Shown in pieces: positions 42,301 to 52,731 of a DNA stretch of 64,000 nucleotides. The first letter of the stretch is position 1; every line of letters begins with the position of its first letter. A program made the translations under genes and the position numbers. The notes below the pieces were generated by a model. It was not told the origin of the DNA and did not search any database. It saw only the letters and a program-made list of their open reading frames with translations. This DNA is from Branchiostoma floridae (Eukaryota > Chordata > Leptocardii > Amphioxiformes > Branchiostomatidae): positions 1,924,033 to 1,988,032 of the forward strand of contig NC_049986.1 in the NCBI RefSeq assembly GCF_000003815.2, given 5' to 3'.

Positions 42301-43281
42301 TCCCTTCCCCCTTTCACACTGCCTAACACATACTGGCCTTGGGACATATCGGGGGATGGAAACGGTATGAGGCCAAGGGGGGAGTCACTTCCATCCGTAA
42401 CACTGCCTAGCACCTACTGGCCTTGGCACATACCGGGGGAGGGAACCCGTAACACAACACGGCGCTCGTCCCTTCCCCCTGTCACACTGCCTAACACCTA
42501 CTGGCCTTGGGACATACCGGGGGAGGGAACCCGTAACACAACACGGCGCGCGTCCCTTCCCTCTGTCACACTGCCTAACACCTACTGGCCTTGGCACATA
42601 CCGGGGGATGGAAATGGCATGAGGCCAAGGGGGGAGTCACTTCCATCCGTAACACTGCCTAACACCTACTGGCCTTGGGACATACCGGGGGAGGGAACCC
42701 GTAACACAACACGGCGCGCGTCCCTTCCCTCTGTCACACTGCCTAACACCTACTGGCCTTGGCACATACCGGGGATGGATACGGTATGAGACCAAGGGGG
42801 GAGTCACTTCCATCCGTAACACTGCCTAACACCTACTGGCCTTGGCACATACCGGGGGGAGGGAACCCGTAACACAACACGGCGCGCGTCCCTCCCCCTT
42901 GTCACACAGCCTTACACATACTGGCCTTGGAACATACCGGGGCATGGAATTGGCATGAGGCCAAGGACGGAGTCACTTCCATCCGTAACACTGCCTAACA
43001 CCTACTGGCCTTGGGACAAACCGGGGGATGGAAACGGTATGAGACCAAGGGGGGAGTCACTTCCATCCGTAACACTGCCTAGCACCTACTGGCCTTGGCA
43101 CATACCGGGGGAGGGAACCCGTAACACAACACAGCGCTCGTCCCTCTCCCCTGTCACAGTACCTAACACCTACTGGCCTTGGGACATACCGGGGGAGGGA
43201 ACCCGTAACACTACACGGCGCTCGTCCCTTCCCCCTGTCACAGTACCTAACACCTACTGGCCTTGGGAAATGCCGAAGTAG
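39381..43281 (+). CDS. Transmembrane LRR receptor with repetitive cytoplasmic tail (frame disrupted)
   Basis: Starts at 39381 (MLGYTARMCVRGG) or at the in-frame ATG at 39402; a hydrophobic signal follows (ALLFLLLLIAAYAAANG). The ectodomain has a cysteine-bearing N-part, about five LRRs (LFKLSLDSN, LAVLILSNNNI, LAGLDLENNLL, LNLRSNVI, LSRLDLRGNDLSCL) and a Thr/Ser-rich stalk. The first frame stops at 40910. The other frame supplies EPEVPPATDHVLISVVVSAV and the transmembrane helix (SVVVASLVVLVWKLRS), so a one-base frameshift, or an unrecognised intron, lies in the stalk. The tail has TYSEIPDD motifs (possible phosphotyrosine sites) and about fourteen 31-residue TYWPW(D/H)IPG repeats. A one-base loss near 42773 and a one-base gain near 42852 disrupt and then restore the frame to the stop at 43281. 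This cytoplasmic repertoire is typical of amphioxus receptors; the ligand is unknown. Confidence 0.75.
41985..43270 (+). repeat. 93-bp coding tandem repeat of the LRR receptor tail
   Basis: About fourteen units, each with 'ctgcctaacacctactggcc' followed by 'ttgggacataccgggg'. Two types alternate: one encodes GDGNGMRPRGESLPSVTLP, the other GEGTRNTTRRSSLPPVTLP, giving a 186-bp higher-order period. The units are nearly identical, which implies recent expansion or conversion. Confidence 0.9.
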
Positions 43282-43599
43282 GGAACAATTCTTTACCTGT
43301 AGTCGTTTACATTATATTCAAAGTTCAGAAATTACACTTTAAAGGTTCAGAAATTGCAGTTTTCTACACACCCAGGTCTTTTGCAAAACCCAAAACATTT
43401 AGCACATCAAAATTCTCCCATCTCGAAATTCAAGAATTTTTTGAAAGTTGCAAAAGTTGCAGACGTCTTTTACCTATCTGAGCAGGACCTGGCTCTAGCT
43501 TCAAAAAAAGATTACTTAAAATCATAAAAGGAAACAAATGATTTTTGTCTTTTTAGTCTGTGACCAGACCCTCTGGTCGACAGACTTTTAGTTTTGTCA

Positions 43600-44410
43600 C
43601 GTTTACGCGCGTTCGCAGCTGTATCTGTATGTTCCCGTTGTCTGAATTCTATGTGGTTTGGCAGGTCCTTTGTACTGAGGTTGACGATGATGCACGTGAA
43701 CTTTTTTTTGCGGCAGGTGGTTTTATTATGGATTTTATAAAAATAACACCCCTACAATTTGTTCGTCTTGCGGTGTTTTGGTCCAGATCCTCTGTATGTG
43801 GGTCATGGTGTCATTGGAATTTGTCAAGCAGATGCGTGGTGTTACCTGATCGTCAAAGTTATTCGCGTTCGCATCGGTATCTGCATGTTCCCGTTGTCGC
43901 ATACGTACGTTGTTTGGCAGGTCATCTGCACTGAGGTTGACGATGATGCACGTTGTTTTTTTGTTGTTGTTTTTGCGGCAGTTGGTTTTATTAGGGACGC
44001 AATAAAAATAACACCCCTACAAAATGTTCATCTTTCGGTGTATTAGTCCAGATCCCCTGTATATGGGTCATGCTGTAATTGAGATATTGCAAGCAGATGC
44101 GTGATGTTCTCTGGTCGTCAATGTAACGCGCGTTCGCATCTATATCTGCATGTTCCCGTTGTCGCATACGTTTGTGGTTTTGCAGGTTCTCTACACATAG
44201 TTGGACGATGATGCAAGGTGTTTTATTTTTTCGGCAGCTGTTTTTATTATGTATGTAATAATTTCAGAAATCACCCCTGCAAATTGTACGTTTCACAGTG
44301 TATTGGCCCATGTCTGCATATGGTGCCCGTTGAGGTAATTGGGTATAGTTAAGCAGATGCGCGATATGTGCAAGAATTTTACGCGCGTTTGCTTTCTACC
44401 TCTTATTCAA
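43600..44410 (+). repeat. ~258-bp noncoding tandem repeat, three units
   Basis: Units begin near 43608, 43866 and 44128 with GCGTTCGCA and 'tgcatgttcccgttgtc', and include 'gttgacgatgatgcacgt' and 'aaaataacacccctacaa'. A fourth partial unit starts at about 44385. The first ~235 bp of the window belong to the same family. Confidence 0.85.
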
Positions 44411-45990
44411 CAAGTTTATCCGTACTACTTTATGTACCAGCATCATGGACCCCGGGATTCACCCATTAACACTGTGTCATGCTACCTTATGGCTTCACAC
44501 TAGTTAAAAACTTATCGCACAGTTCATCATCAACAGCTGTGTGTTATCGTATGTGGGACATGGGAACCGACATCTAATGTTCCACTAATGACCCTGTCAA
44601 TCAAATACCTCCTGTCGCCGTTTGCAATGAAGCGTGTAAGAATTCTCGTCCCAAATGAAGTTTAGCCATATTATATTCCCGGACTTCGACTAAGAAACAT
44701 CAAGGTCCTATTCCGTGCTTCATACTTATTACGTCCATAACAGAAACATGTTAATACTTGGTGCGTTTGTCAGTCTGCCTGTCGGTCTTGTAGGTGTGTC
44801 TGTGTGTGAATGTGCCTGTGTATTAGAGTAGACCATCCGGTAACTTATCGTCACCATATCTTTTTGACTTTGGCCACATGTTATCTCACAATCCATACCT
44901 GTTTAGTAAGATCCACATGACACAGAAATATTAGGCAACTTTAGATACAACGATATATCTAACACCATGAAAAGAATCATATAGGATATAAGCACAACGT
45001 CACACACCAAAGAAGACAAAACAACCAACATACACCAGACCGACGTCACAGACTATGTTACCTACGGTCACTTGTTTATATTTTATTTCTAACCGATACA
45101 TTTTTCCAGCAACAACCGTTGACAGCTTACAACCTAATTCTCACATAATCATATATGCTACAACGTTGTTTCAAAAATTCTCTCCTCTTTCACTGGGAAA
45201 TCTGGCTGCAGTCTGTGTAGCGATTTAGAAGGCTATAATGGTTGGTTGCCTGACGGGATGTAAAACTAGAATTCTACTTAAAAACAGTTACTTATTACCT
45301 ACTGCAACGATAGATCTTGAAAAAGAATAAGACGTTTCAGATAGAATCCACTTCATTGACACAACATGGCGTATACAGTCAGCGACACTTGGTAAAATCT
45401 GTTGATCAGTAGGTTCGAAAGGAAGAGGGTTCTATCTGAAACGTACGTACGTTTCCAAAATCCGATGCTAGTAGTAACCGTATCTTGCCAATGAGTAACT
45501 GTTATCCTGTGTGTCTTATTACCTGGATATCTTTTTTTTAATTGACAAATTTATGTCCCTGGACTATCATTCAATCTTACCGGCGGCCATTTTGGTGGCC
45601 ATTTTGTTAACAGGAGCCTACTGCATACGACTGCCTTCAAATATTTAAATAGACGCAGAGCACCGTCCGGTTTTAAGTCAACTAATTTAATTTTGATCTC
45701 TAACGTTAGTTCGACTTTATCCGGGGGCTAACCTTTATCTGTTGCATTACAAAAACAGAGCTCATGGTATTTAGTGATGACAAGTCCAAGAACCGTTGTT
45801 TCAAACTGCAATATTTTGAAATTATTTTTGGCCAATTTATTTTCCTCTAAAATCTGAATATGTTGTATATCTCATAACTTATCACTGAAGGATTAACAAA
45901 ACTGCCACTAATATCTTGGTTATTTCTTAGAAACTGATACTGCAAAAAAAGGAAATAGAAATAGAGCTCACTTTGCGAGAAAATCAAAGA
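44411..45990. other. Noncoding; no gene recognised
   Basis: No exon, RNA gene or repeat family is evident. A stretch near 44590 (GGTATTTGATTGACAGGG, minus strand) resembles 305-335, the flank of the related unit at the window start. Confidence 0.4.
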
Positions 45991-45994
45991 AAAA

Positions 45995-46960
45995 ACCTCA
46001 CATTTTTTAGTTTAGCAATTATGGCTGACTGGAGTGAGTTAAAACATGAAAGGAGTTAGTTTCTTAATGAAGAATTTCTCAGCGTACTACTGGAGATGAA
46101 AGAAATAGTAATCTAAAGAAAAGAAGGTCGTTGCCTCAGATGTAAAATTTGAGTCTTCACCATGCAGGAGTTAGGTTGTTTTTGTCGTGACTATCCTAGG
46201 AGAAGTATTTTATATTTCTAGAACGTAAGCAATAATATGTAAAAAGTAGACATTATATGTGCTTTTGTCTAGATATTGATCCAGTAATCAATATCTGTAT
46301 GCTAGAAATAGGGGAGGGGGGTGGGCTGGAGTAGATTTGTATTTCATATAATTTGAGTTTTAGAATATTGAATTGACCAATTGTTGTTATTTTCTGAATA
46401 TCAGTATATTACCCCAACTAGAAAATGCAATAAATCACATCTTTTATTATTTATTAGAAAGCACTAAAGTAACAAGACATGGTGGATTTTTTTAGTGTTG
46501 AAATCGAGTTAAATTTGAAAGAAAATTAACCAAAAAGCTAACATTATTTAGCTTAGCAATTATGGCCGACTGGAGTGAGGTATGTTAACATGAAAGGAGT
46601 TAGTTTCTGAATGAGGAAATTCTCACCATTCCACTGGAAATGAAATAAATGGTAATCTAAAGAAAGGAATGTCTTAGCCTGAGGTAAAGAATTTTAGTCG
46701 TTTGTATTCTTAAGGTGGGATGATTCGTGTAAGAACTATTTCAGAAAGCCTATCTTATGTTTCTACAACTCTAAGCAACTAGAACGTTACATGTGCATTT
46801 TTCCATAGGGGTTCATCCCGTTATTAATATATGTATGTCTGATTTAGAGTAGATTTACATTACAAGAGTTAAGAGTTCTACTGTATTGATTTGACCCATT
46901 GTTATTATCATTAGTATATCAGTATATCTCTATAACTAGAAACTGCAATCAAATGGTAGA
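45995..46960 (+). repeat. Tandem duplication of a ~540-bp noncoding segment
   Basis: 46000-46440 and 46535-46960 are colinear. Shared words are 'ttagcaattatggc', GACTGGAGTGAG, 'catgaaaggagttagtttct', 'ggtaatctaaagaaa', 'tgaccaattgttgttat' and 'aactagaaa'. Divergence is considerable, so the duplication is old. No coding frame is conserved. Confidence 0.75.
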
Positions 46961-47173
46961 AAAAGGTTTAAAAATGGTAGAAAAAGGTGTGGCTGTACAC
47001 ATTACTTGTGCTGGCAGCCTGATTAAATGCCATTGTCTGCAGATGTTTGTGTGCAGATATTGTAGATTGGCACGTAACAGTGGAAACCCGTTCAATAGGG
47101 GACTAAGCTTAAAGTTTATCATATTCGTTTAAGAATTTTAGGGAATAATATTTATATCAGACACTTTGCGACG

Positions 47174-47329
47174 ATGAACCAATTAGCAGTGACTGTCATG
47201 CCTCAAAATATCGGAGCACTACTAAGATTAAATGACTTCATGAAGAGTGAAAACACACGAACTTCTGTTGATATGAAATTTGCAACTCAACTTTCGTCAA
47301 ACCCAGAACTCCCGATAACCAACGGCTGA
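47174..47329 (+). other. Small ORF, 51 residues, unknown
   Basis: MNQLAVTVMPQNIGALLRLN to SSNPELPITNG. The frame is open upstream back to a stop at about 47095. The composition is protein-like, but there is no recognised domain, and the preceding sequence has no clear promoter or acceptor. It may be a terminal exon or chance. Confidence 0.25.
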
Positions 47330-47386
47330 ACCTTATCAAGTGACGTGCTGTGATCTAATGAGTAACAATTTCGCCTATGGAAAATC

Positions 47387-47506
47387 ATGTCGGGAACCGA
47401 ACCCGTCAGGCCAAGGCTGGAAGACAGTCTAAGAGACACCGACACACTTCTGGAAGACACTGACGAATACGTCTTGGTCTGCGATGACAAAGAAAATACC
47501 AGTTAG
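47387..47506 (+). other. Small ORF, 39 residues, acidic, unknown
   Basis: MSGTEPVRPRLEDSLRDTDT to VLVCDDKENTS. It lies 57 bp after the previous small ORF, in a different frame. The acidic composition and lack of stops in about 46 codons hint at coding, but nothing identifies it. Confidence 0.25.
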
Positions 47507-47509
47507 GAA

Positions 47510-47846
47510 CTCACAACTAAGCTTTTTTAACAACTAAATTATAATTTTCAGTACAGGACTGATGTCGTACGATGTATCCATATTCGAACAGATTACATTG
47601 TAAGCAATCGACACTCAAAGACATGTATGTATACCAGCTTACGACTAGGAGTGACACTGCTGCAAGAGTTCGTAGGAATCAGGCTCTTTAACCACCGCTA
47701 ACCATGGTGCAGTTTCTCACGCGAAATCGTGTCAATGCCACAGCTTTCCTGGACACGCATGGAGGAGTAATCATAATGATATTTTTATATGGTTACTGAA
47801 ACATGGACGTGCTAGCGTAGGAATTCGAAGACCATGTAAAACTTAT

Positions 47847-47881
<35 letters not shown>

Positions 47882-49750
47882 GGGCATCCTTGCAACCATC
47901 ACGACTGGATGATGATGATACTACGACATCAGTTATGTGTACATCGTGATGACGTTATCGATCTTGTACGGTTATCATCTATCCGACGATGTTAACAGTG
48001 ACTGTCTAAAATCTCCGCGAAGACTGCAACGGGAAGAAACGGACATTCAAGACAAGGCAAAGAACTTACTTTTTTTAGTCTACATTTTGGAAAGACATTT
48101 GTAAAGAGTTTCTGGCATGTCACAGTTCATGGTATTCTAATGGATTTGATATTCTCCTTTCGGTTGACGTATAGAAATATAGTCCCCCATTGAACTGGTG
48201 CCTATGGCACGTGGTATTAAGAAATGAAAGTACTGGCTGTAGCACCTTGCAGACTGACTAAGTACCTTACAATGTATTATCACTAACGTTGAATCATGTT
48301 TACTTGTCATAAAAATACTCAGTTTTCGTAATTAACAACCAAGAGTGACCCTCACTCTTTGCATGTGATGTCAAATGATATTTTTGCATTGTGTCTGGTG
48401 GTTGAATTTAACGTCAAAATACGAAGTAATACAACTTACACTAAATGTTGGTAACATTTAGTGTAAGTTGTGAACATCAGCATCAAGCAAATATTTCTTT
48501 GAGCAGTGTTAATCGGCCCATATGGTATACTTCTAATGCTAAGATCAGCAGTTTGTCATATACATGGATTGGTCATGGATATATTATGCTTGCTTATGCA
48601 TTTTAGAGTATGTTGTTCTTATTATTAATTAGTATTTTTTTAAGAATCGCTTATAATCCAGTGTTTGAATCTAACTGTCCTGTTTGTAATATAAAAAGGT
48701 ACATATATAGAGAGATATACATATATAATAATAAAACTAGATGATATTTATAACTAGTGTATTGATATATTGTCGACTTGTAAGACATATCTCAACATTA
48801 AATGAGTGCCACTATGTGAGCTTTACGGAAACATGTAATTATGGCGTAAACATGATATTTACAAATGCGTACACGTTACGTAATGTAACTGTAAGAATAC
48901 CAATATGGCTCCTTTAAGCACACTTTAAGATTGCGTAAAGAGCAGTCTTTAAGCAGTGATATGTGACTGTTTACTTGGCCAATTTGTATCATTTTCCAGC
49001 GAAATGTGGAGCCTGGTAGAGGCTATCCCACTGCGTGTGCGAAACATGTAGGCACGCTGTTGTTCAAACAGCAGTTGTATAATATTTATACCAGTCTTTG
49101 GCCTGGCAGTTCTAAGTTTCTAGTAGTCCTAGTAACATGTTTTCTCAGATGTGAAATTGTTTCTTACGAACGTATTTCTGGCAGTGAACAGTGGAATGGA
49201 AAAGAAATAAAGTAAAAAAAGGACTCATTTGCCTTGTGTGTTTCTGTTTCTTCTTTACTTTCTATTAATTTTATTTGACAAGAGAGGGTGTTTATCAAAA
49301 GATTTGAAATCACATGTAATGGTAAAGTTTTGTCAGTATTTCAAGTCGATAAGAGGTTATATTTACACCTACACCGATAATAAACCTATGTATGGAACAT
49401 TAGTGAAACTCAAAGGTGCACGTGACAAGAAAGCTCCATAGTCAACCGTTCATTCTAGCCCATCGGCAAAAGAAAAGGCGGATTTAGAAAGCAGACAGCT
49501 GGGGCGCTTTATCCATAATTCGTTTCAAGTACAAATGTATTTAGGTGGTTCGGCTGAGCCTCAAGGTCAAGAACAAGAGCTACGGACTCTTATTGATTAT
49601 GTAAGTGGATGAACAGTCAAGTAAAAGTTACCATTCAAAATCGAATGAGCTCTCAAAGCAGATGTTGGGTGAAGGATCGTAATTCTTCCTGAGTGACGGA
49701 CAGGCTTTTCTGGTAGTTTCTATTTACGCTGAATTTTACAACTGTTAAAT
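47510..49750. other. Noncoding; (GA)n at 47849-47878, no gene recognised
   Basis: Contains a (GA)15 tract. At about 48434-48472 there is a short perfect inverted repeat (ACTTACACTAAATGTT then AACATTTAGTGTAAGTTGT). Short frames at 49006-49441 have no recognisable domain. Confidence 0.5.
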
Positions 49751-49860
49751 TTAATCATATGAAAATAGAAGCAATTAGTTAATGATGTGTTGTAGAAGTC
49801 AATCAGAGAATTATGGTGTCATTGCAGTATGGGCTGGGGTATTTTGTACGACTGGAATCT

Positions 49861-49973
49861 TTACATGGATCACAAGCGACCTCTATTATTTAGTTGCAGT
49901 ACTGCACGACTCCAATTTGAATGATGCTGCAGTACTGCAACCGATTAATAGGTGTCGCTTGTGATACATGTAC
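49861..49973. mobile_element. Small palindromic MITE (CAGTACTGCA), copy 1
   Basis: The two halves, GATCACAAGCGACCTCTATT and its near inverse ending GGTGTCGCTTGTGAT, flank two TGCAGTACTGCA palindromes. A copy lies at 59168-59266. Confidence 0.75.
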
Positions 49974-50007
49974 CGACTTTGGTTAGGTCCCGTTGTTTTC
50001 CTTACAT

Positions 50008-51475
50008 GAGGGCCCCAATGCCCTTTTGCGTAGAGCGTAATCGGCCGTTTTAATTTTACGTAGAGCGTAGACGGATCGCTTAATTCAACGTAGAGCGTAA
50101 TCGTTGCATTTTGCGTAGAGCGTAATTGACTCTTTTAATTCTACGTAATGCGTCTTAGCTTTCCGGAATTTACCGTAAAACGTAATGGATGAATTGTGCA
50201 TATAGCGTAATCAAACCTGCCTTAACCATTGCTCTAAGTCCCGTCAAAATGCAGGAAATTGTGTTTCAGAGGGTCGAGATTTCAAAATTTCCGTGGACCT
50301 CCTTTGCGACGCCCCGCACAATCTGCGCTCACGGCGACATGGTTAAAATATGTTTGGGGCGAGCTGAAACCTTGTGTATTTTTTATTTCATTAAATCAAG
50401 CTAGTCTAACGGCAAAATTTACCCCTGAAAATGCGAGAAACGGCATTTCAGAGAGTCCCAATTTCAAAATTTTGCCAGACCTCCCTGTCCCGCGTCTACG
50501 ACACTGAACAATATATTGAGGGAGCGTCGCTCTCAAAAATCTTTTAAACAAATAGAAATTTTACTATCGTACTTAGCTTAGGTTACAAGCAGAATGTGGC
50601 CCCCAAATGACGGAATGGCCATCAAACTTAGCTTAGTCTGGCAGCAAAATTTGCCCTTCAAAAGCGGCGGGAAATGGCGTTTTAGAGGGTCAAGATTTCA
50701 AATTTTCCAGGGGGAGCATGCCCACGGACCCCCCTAGGATTGTAAAGGCGCTACATCTGCTGCAAAATTCTGTCAGGAAAAGATCGTCCACCCAAACAAT
50801 ATTTCCTGCCGCCGCCTCTGGAGGAGATGCCCCTACGGTGCTTGGTGATAACAAATTCCACTCCACGATAGTTCTGAGAAATTCGAATTTTTGAACACAT
50901 CCATCCTAGGCTGGAACTTGAAGGCATGACTGTTTCTTGTTCTTTTTTGAGCTGGTATTAGATACTCTTCAGTCGGTACGTCCACCAGTTTATTGGTCAT
51001 TTTGTACATCATGAAAAGTCTGGACATTCTCTTTCTGTCTTCAAGGACTTCAAGTGGCATCCACTGCAGTTCTGTTTTCATTTCTAGTCTGCAAGAAAAA
51101 GTTGCCCCTCAAATAAAGGAAATAGCGTTTCAGAGGGTCAAGATTTTAAAATTTTCCCGGGGAGCGGACCCCCCTAAAATCGCCGCGCCTTCGGCGCTCA
51201 AGATGATAAAAATTCGGTCAGCAATATTGCGCCTCCGCGTTAGAAATTTGCTGCCGCCGCCTCTGCCGCCGGTTACCATGAATACTTTTAACTCAACTTT
51301 TGTACCATCTTTGACACAAACGCTCAGTCGCTCGGTGATGAGTTCTGCATAATGTGTGGGGGAGCTTTCGAATTTAGCGTAGAGCGTAGAGAGGCTTCCT
51401 GAATTCAGCGTAATACGTAGCCGGCCATCAGAATTTAGCGTAGAGCGTTATCGGGACCCCCCCATTGGGGCCCTC
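50008..51475. mobile_element. Foldback element FB-GAGGG, copy 2, carrying an RT fragment
   Basis: 1468 bp between GAGGGCCCCAATGC and CCCATTGGGGCCCTC, flanked by TTACAT on both sides; the empty site is the segment at about 59300-59320. Subterminal arrays of CGTAGAGCGTAATCG words occupy 50025-50200 and 51375-51445. Internal ~150-bp units ('gtttcagagggtcaagattt', 'aaaattttcc') are inverted relative to copy 1. A captured reverse transcriptase fragment lies at 50835-51081. Confidence 0.85.
50835..51081 (-). pseudogene. Captured LINE reverse transcriptase C-terminal fragment
   Basis: The minus-strand frame reads KTELQWMPLEVLEDRKRMSR, LFMMYKMTNKLVDVPTEEYL and RMDVFKNSNF. After a one-base shift it continues FLRTIVEWNLLSP. 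This is the conserved C-terminus (LGW..L..RR....L.YKI.N...D ... F..R....WN.LP) of CR1/jockey-like RTs. Both sides are the internal repeat DNA of the foldback element, so the fragment was inserted into or captured by it. Confidence 0.8.
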
Positions 51476-51720
51476 TTACATACTTCAGTCTTCATCGTCT
51501 TCAGTCTTATGTTATACAAAGTAAAGAAAGAAAGTGTATATATGGCTTGATGGTGGTGAAAATAGGGGAACTCAAAGACACGAATTGTTTAATATATGTG
51601 TTTTTGTGTTAAAAGAGACACCTACCTGGAATCGAATCTGTAAGACACCTGATCACACTTGTCCATCGTCTGTGGGTTAATTTACCTGACTTGTGAAAGT
51701 GTAAATCTGAATCTTTGTAA

Positions 51721-52730
51721 CGTACGAGCCTTTGTGAAAAACGTAAAAAAAAATTAGGACACACCGAGTAAGGGACTGTCCGAGAAGCCCGTTCACAGCC
51801 CGAAAACATGACGACCTTTCACCCCAAACATTTGCTTGGAGACGACTTCACCCGATGTCCTATGGCAACTTCGTAACTTTCTTGACTGTTCATCCGCTTA
51901 TATGGTAAACATTTGGACATCAGACCATACAATGGTATACCATGTATACGTAAATGCGGTCAAACGTGCAACCTGCTTCCTAATGGTATAGAATATCGTT
52001 TATCATGTGACTCATTTGGTGCAATATATGAAAAGTGCAATATATTAAAATATTCTGAGTGAAACTTGTTGTGTTTCTTAATTTTTACTCTTTGTAACGG
52101 TGTAACATGGGCTTCTCCTGAAAATTTGAAGAACATTTGTTGAAGCGTTTTGAAGATTATTAAAAATGTATAAATAACTGTGTGCTTGTGGTTATTTTCG
52201 GTGCCATGTCGAGGTCAACTGTTCCCATAGGGCTAATAGATAAGCCTCTTCTGATAAAAACGTCCAACTTTTCAACTTTGAAAAATTCTGGAAAATTTCA
52301 ACGTTGTCTGATCTGAACAAAATAAAAAATATTGCAATAAGAAGAATCTGATCTGTAATTTCAAAGCAGTTCAGCAACTTTAACCTTAAACAAAATTTTG
52401 TTGTGACATGCCTAGTGACAGGGAAGATTTTCAGGCGAAAAATACGCGCGACCCTCTGCCGATTTTAAAATCAGTCGACTTTCCAACGATCGCGAAGATC
52501 GCCAGAAGATCGGTGACAATGTGACAGTGGTATTATCCGGTGTTCAAATACCTTAGCATTTCGGTTGGTCTTTCAAACAAACGTTCACATGATCGGAATA
52601 GGTCAGCAATGGCGTCAGAAGGGATGTACCGTTGCCATAGAGCCAGCTGAGTCTAAGCGTCTTTGCTGGATTAAGGATTTTCTCGTAGGCATTGTTTTCT
52701 CAGCGGTTGACCAGTCAAGCCATCGCGAAG
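51721..52730. other. Noncoding upstream of the GPCR, with a MITE-like copy at 52405-52545
   Basis: 52405-52545 (GCGAAAAATACGCGCGACC to AATGTGACAGTGGTA) is a copy of the 13.08-kb repeat. The remainder shows no recognised feature; the GPCR promoter should lie near 52550-52730. Confidence 0.5.
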
Positions 52731-52731
52731 G

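Larger units (their letters stand above)
49750..51720 (+). repeat. Duplicated segment S (copy 1), interrupted by a foldback element
   Basis: 49750-50007 plus 51476-51720 match 59050-59540: 'agaagcaattagttaat', 'gagaattatggtgtcattgca', the 99-bp palindrome, 'cagtcttatgttatacaaag' and 'gatcacacttgtccatcgtc'. The interruption is the element at 50008-51475. Confidence 0.75.

Noticed and set aside
43560-44410. Regular repeats considered as a CRISPR array
   Set aside because: Units of ~258 bp with no short repeat-spacer alternation, in a eukaryotic genome; an ordinary tandem repeat.
49006-49441. Two ~70-codon plus-strand frames
   Set aside because: No domain, signal or splice context; probably chance.
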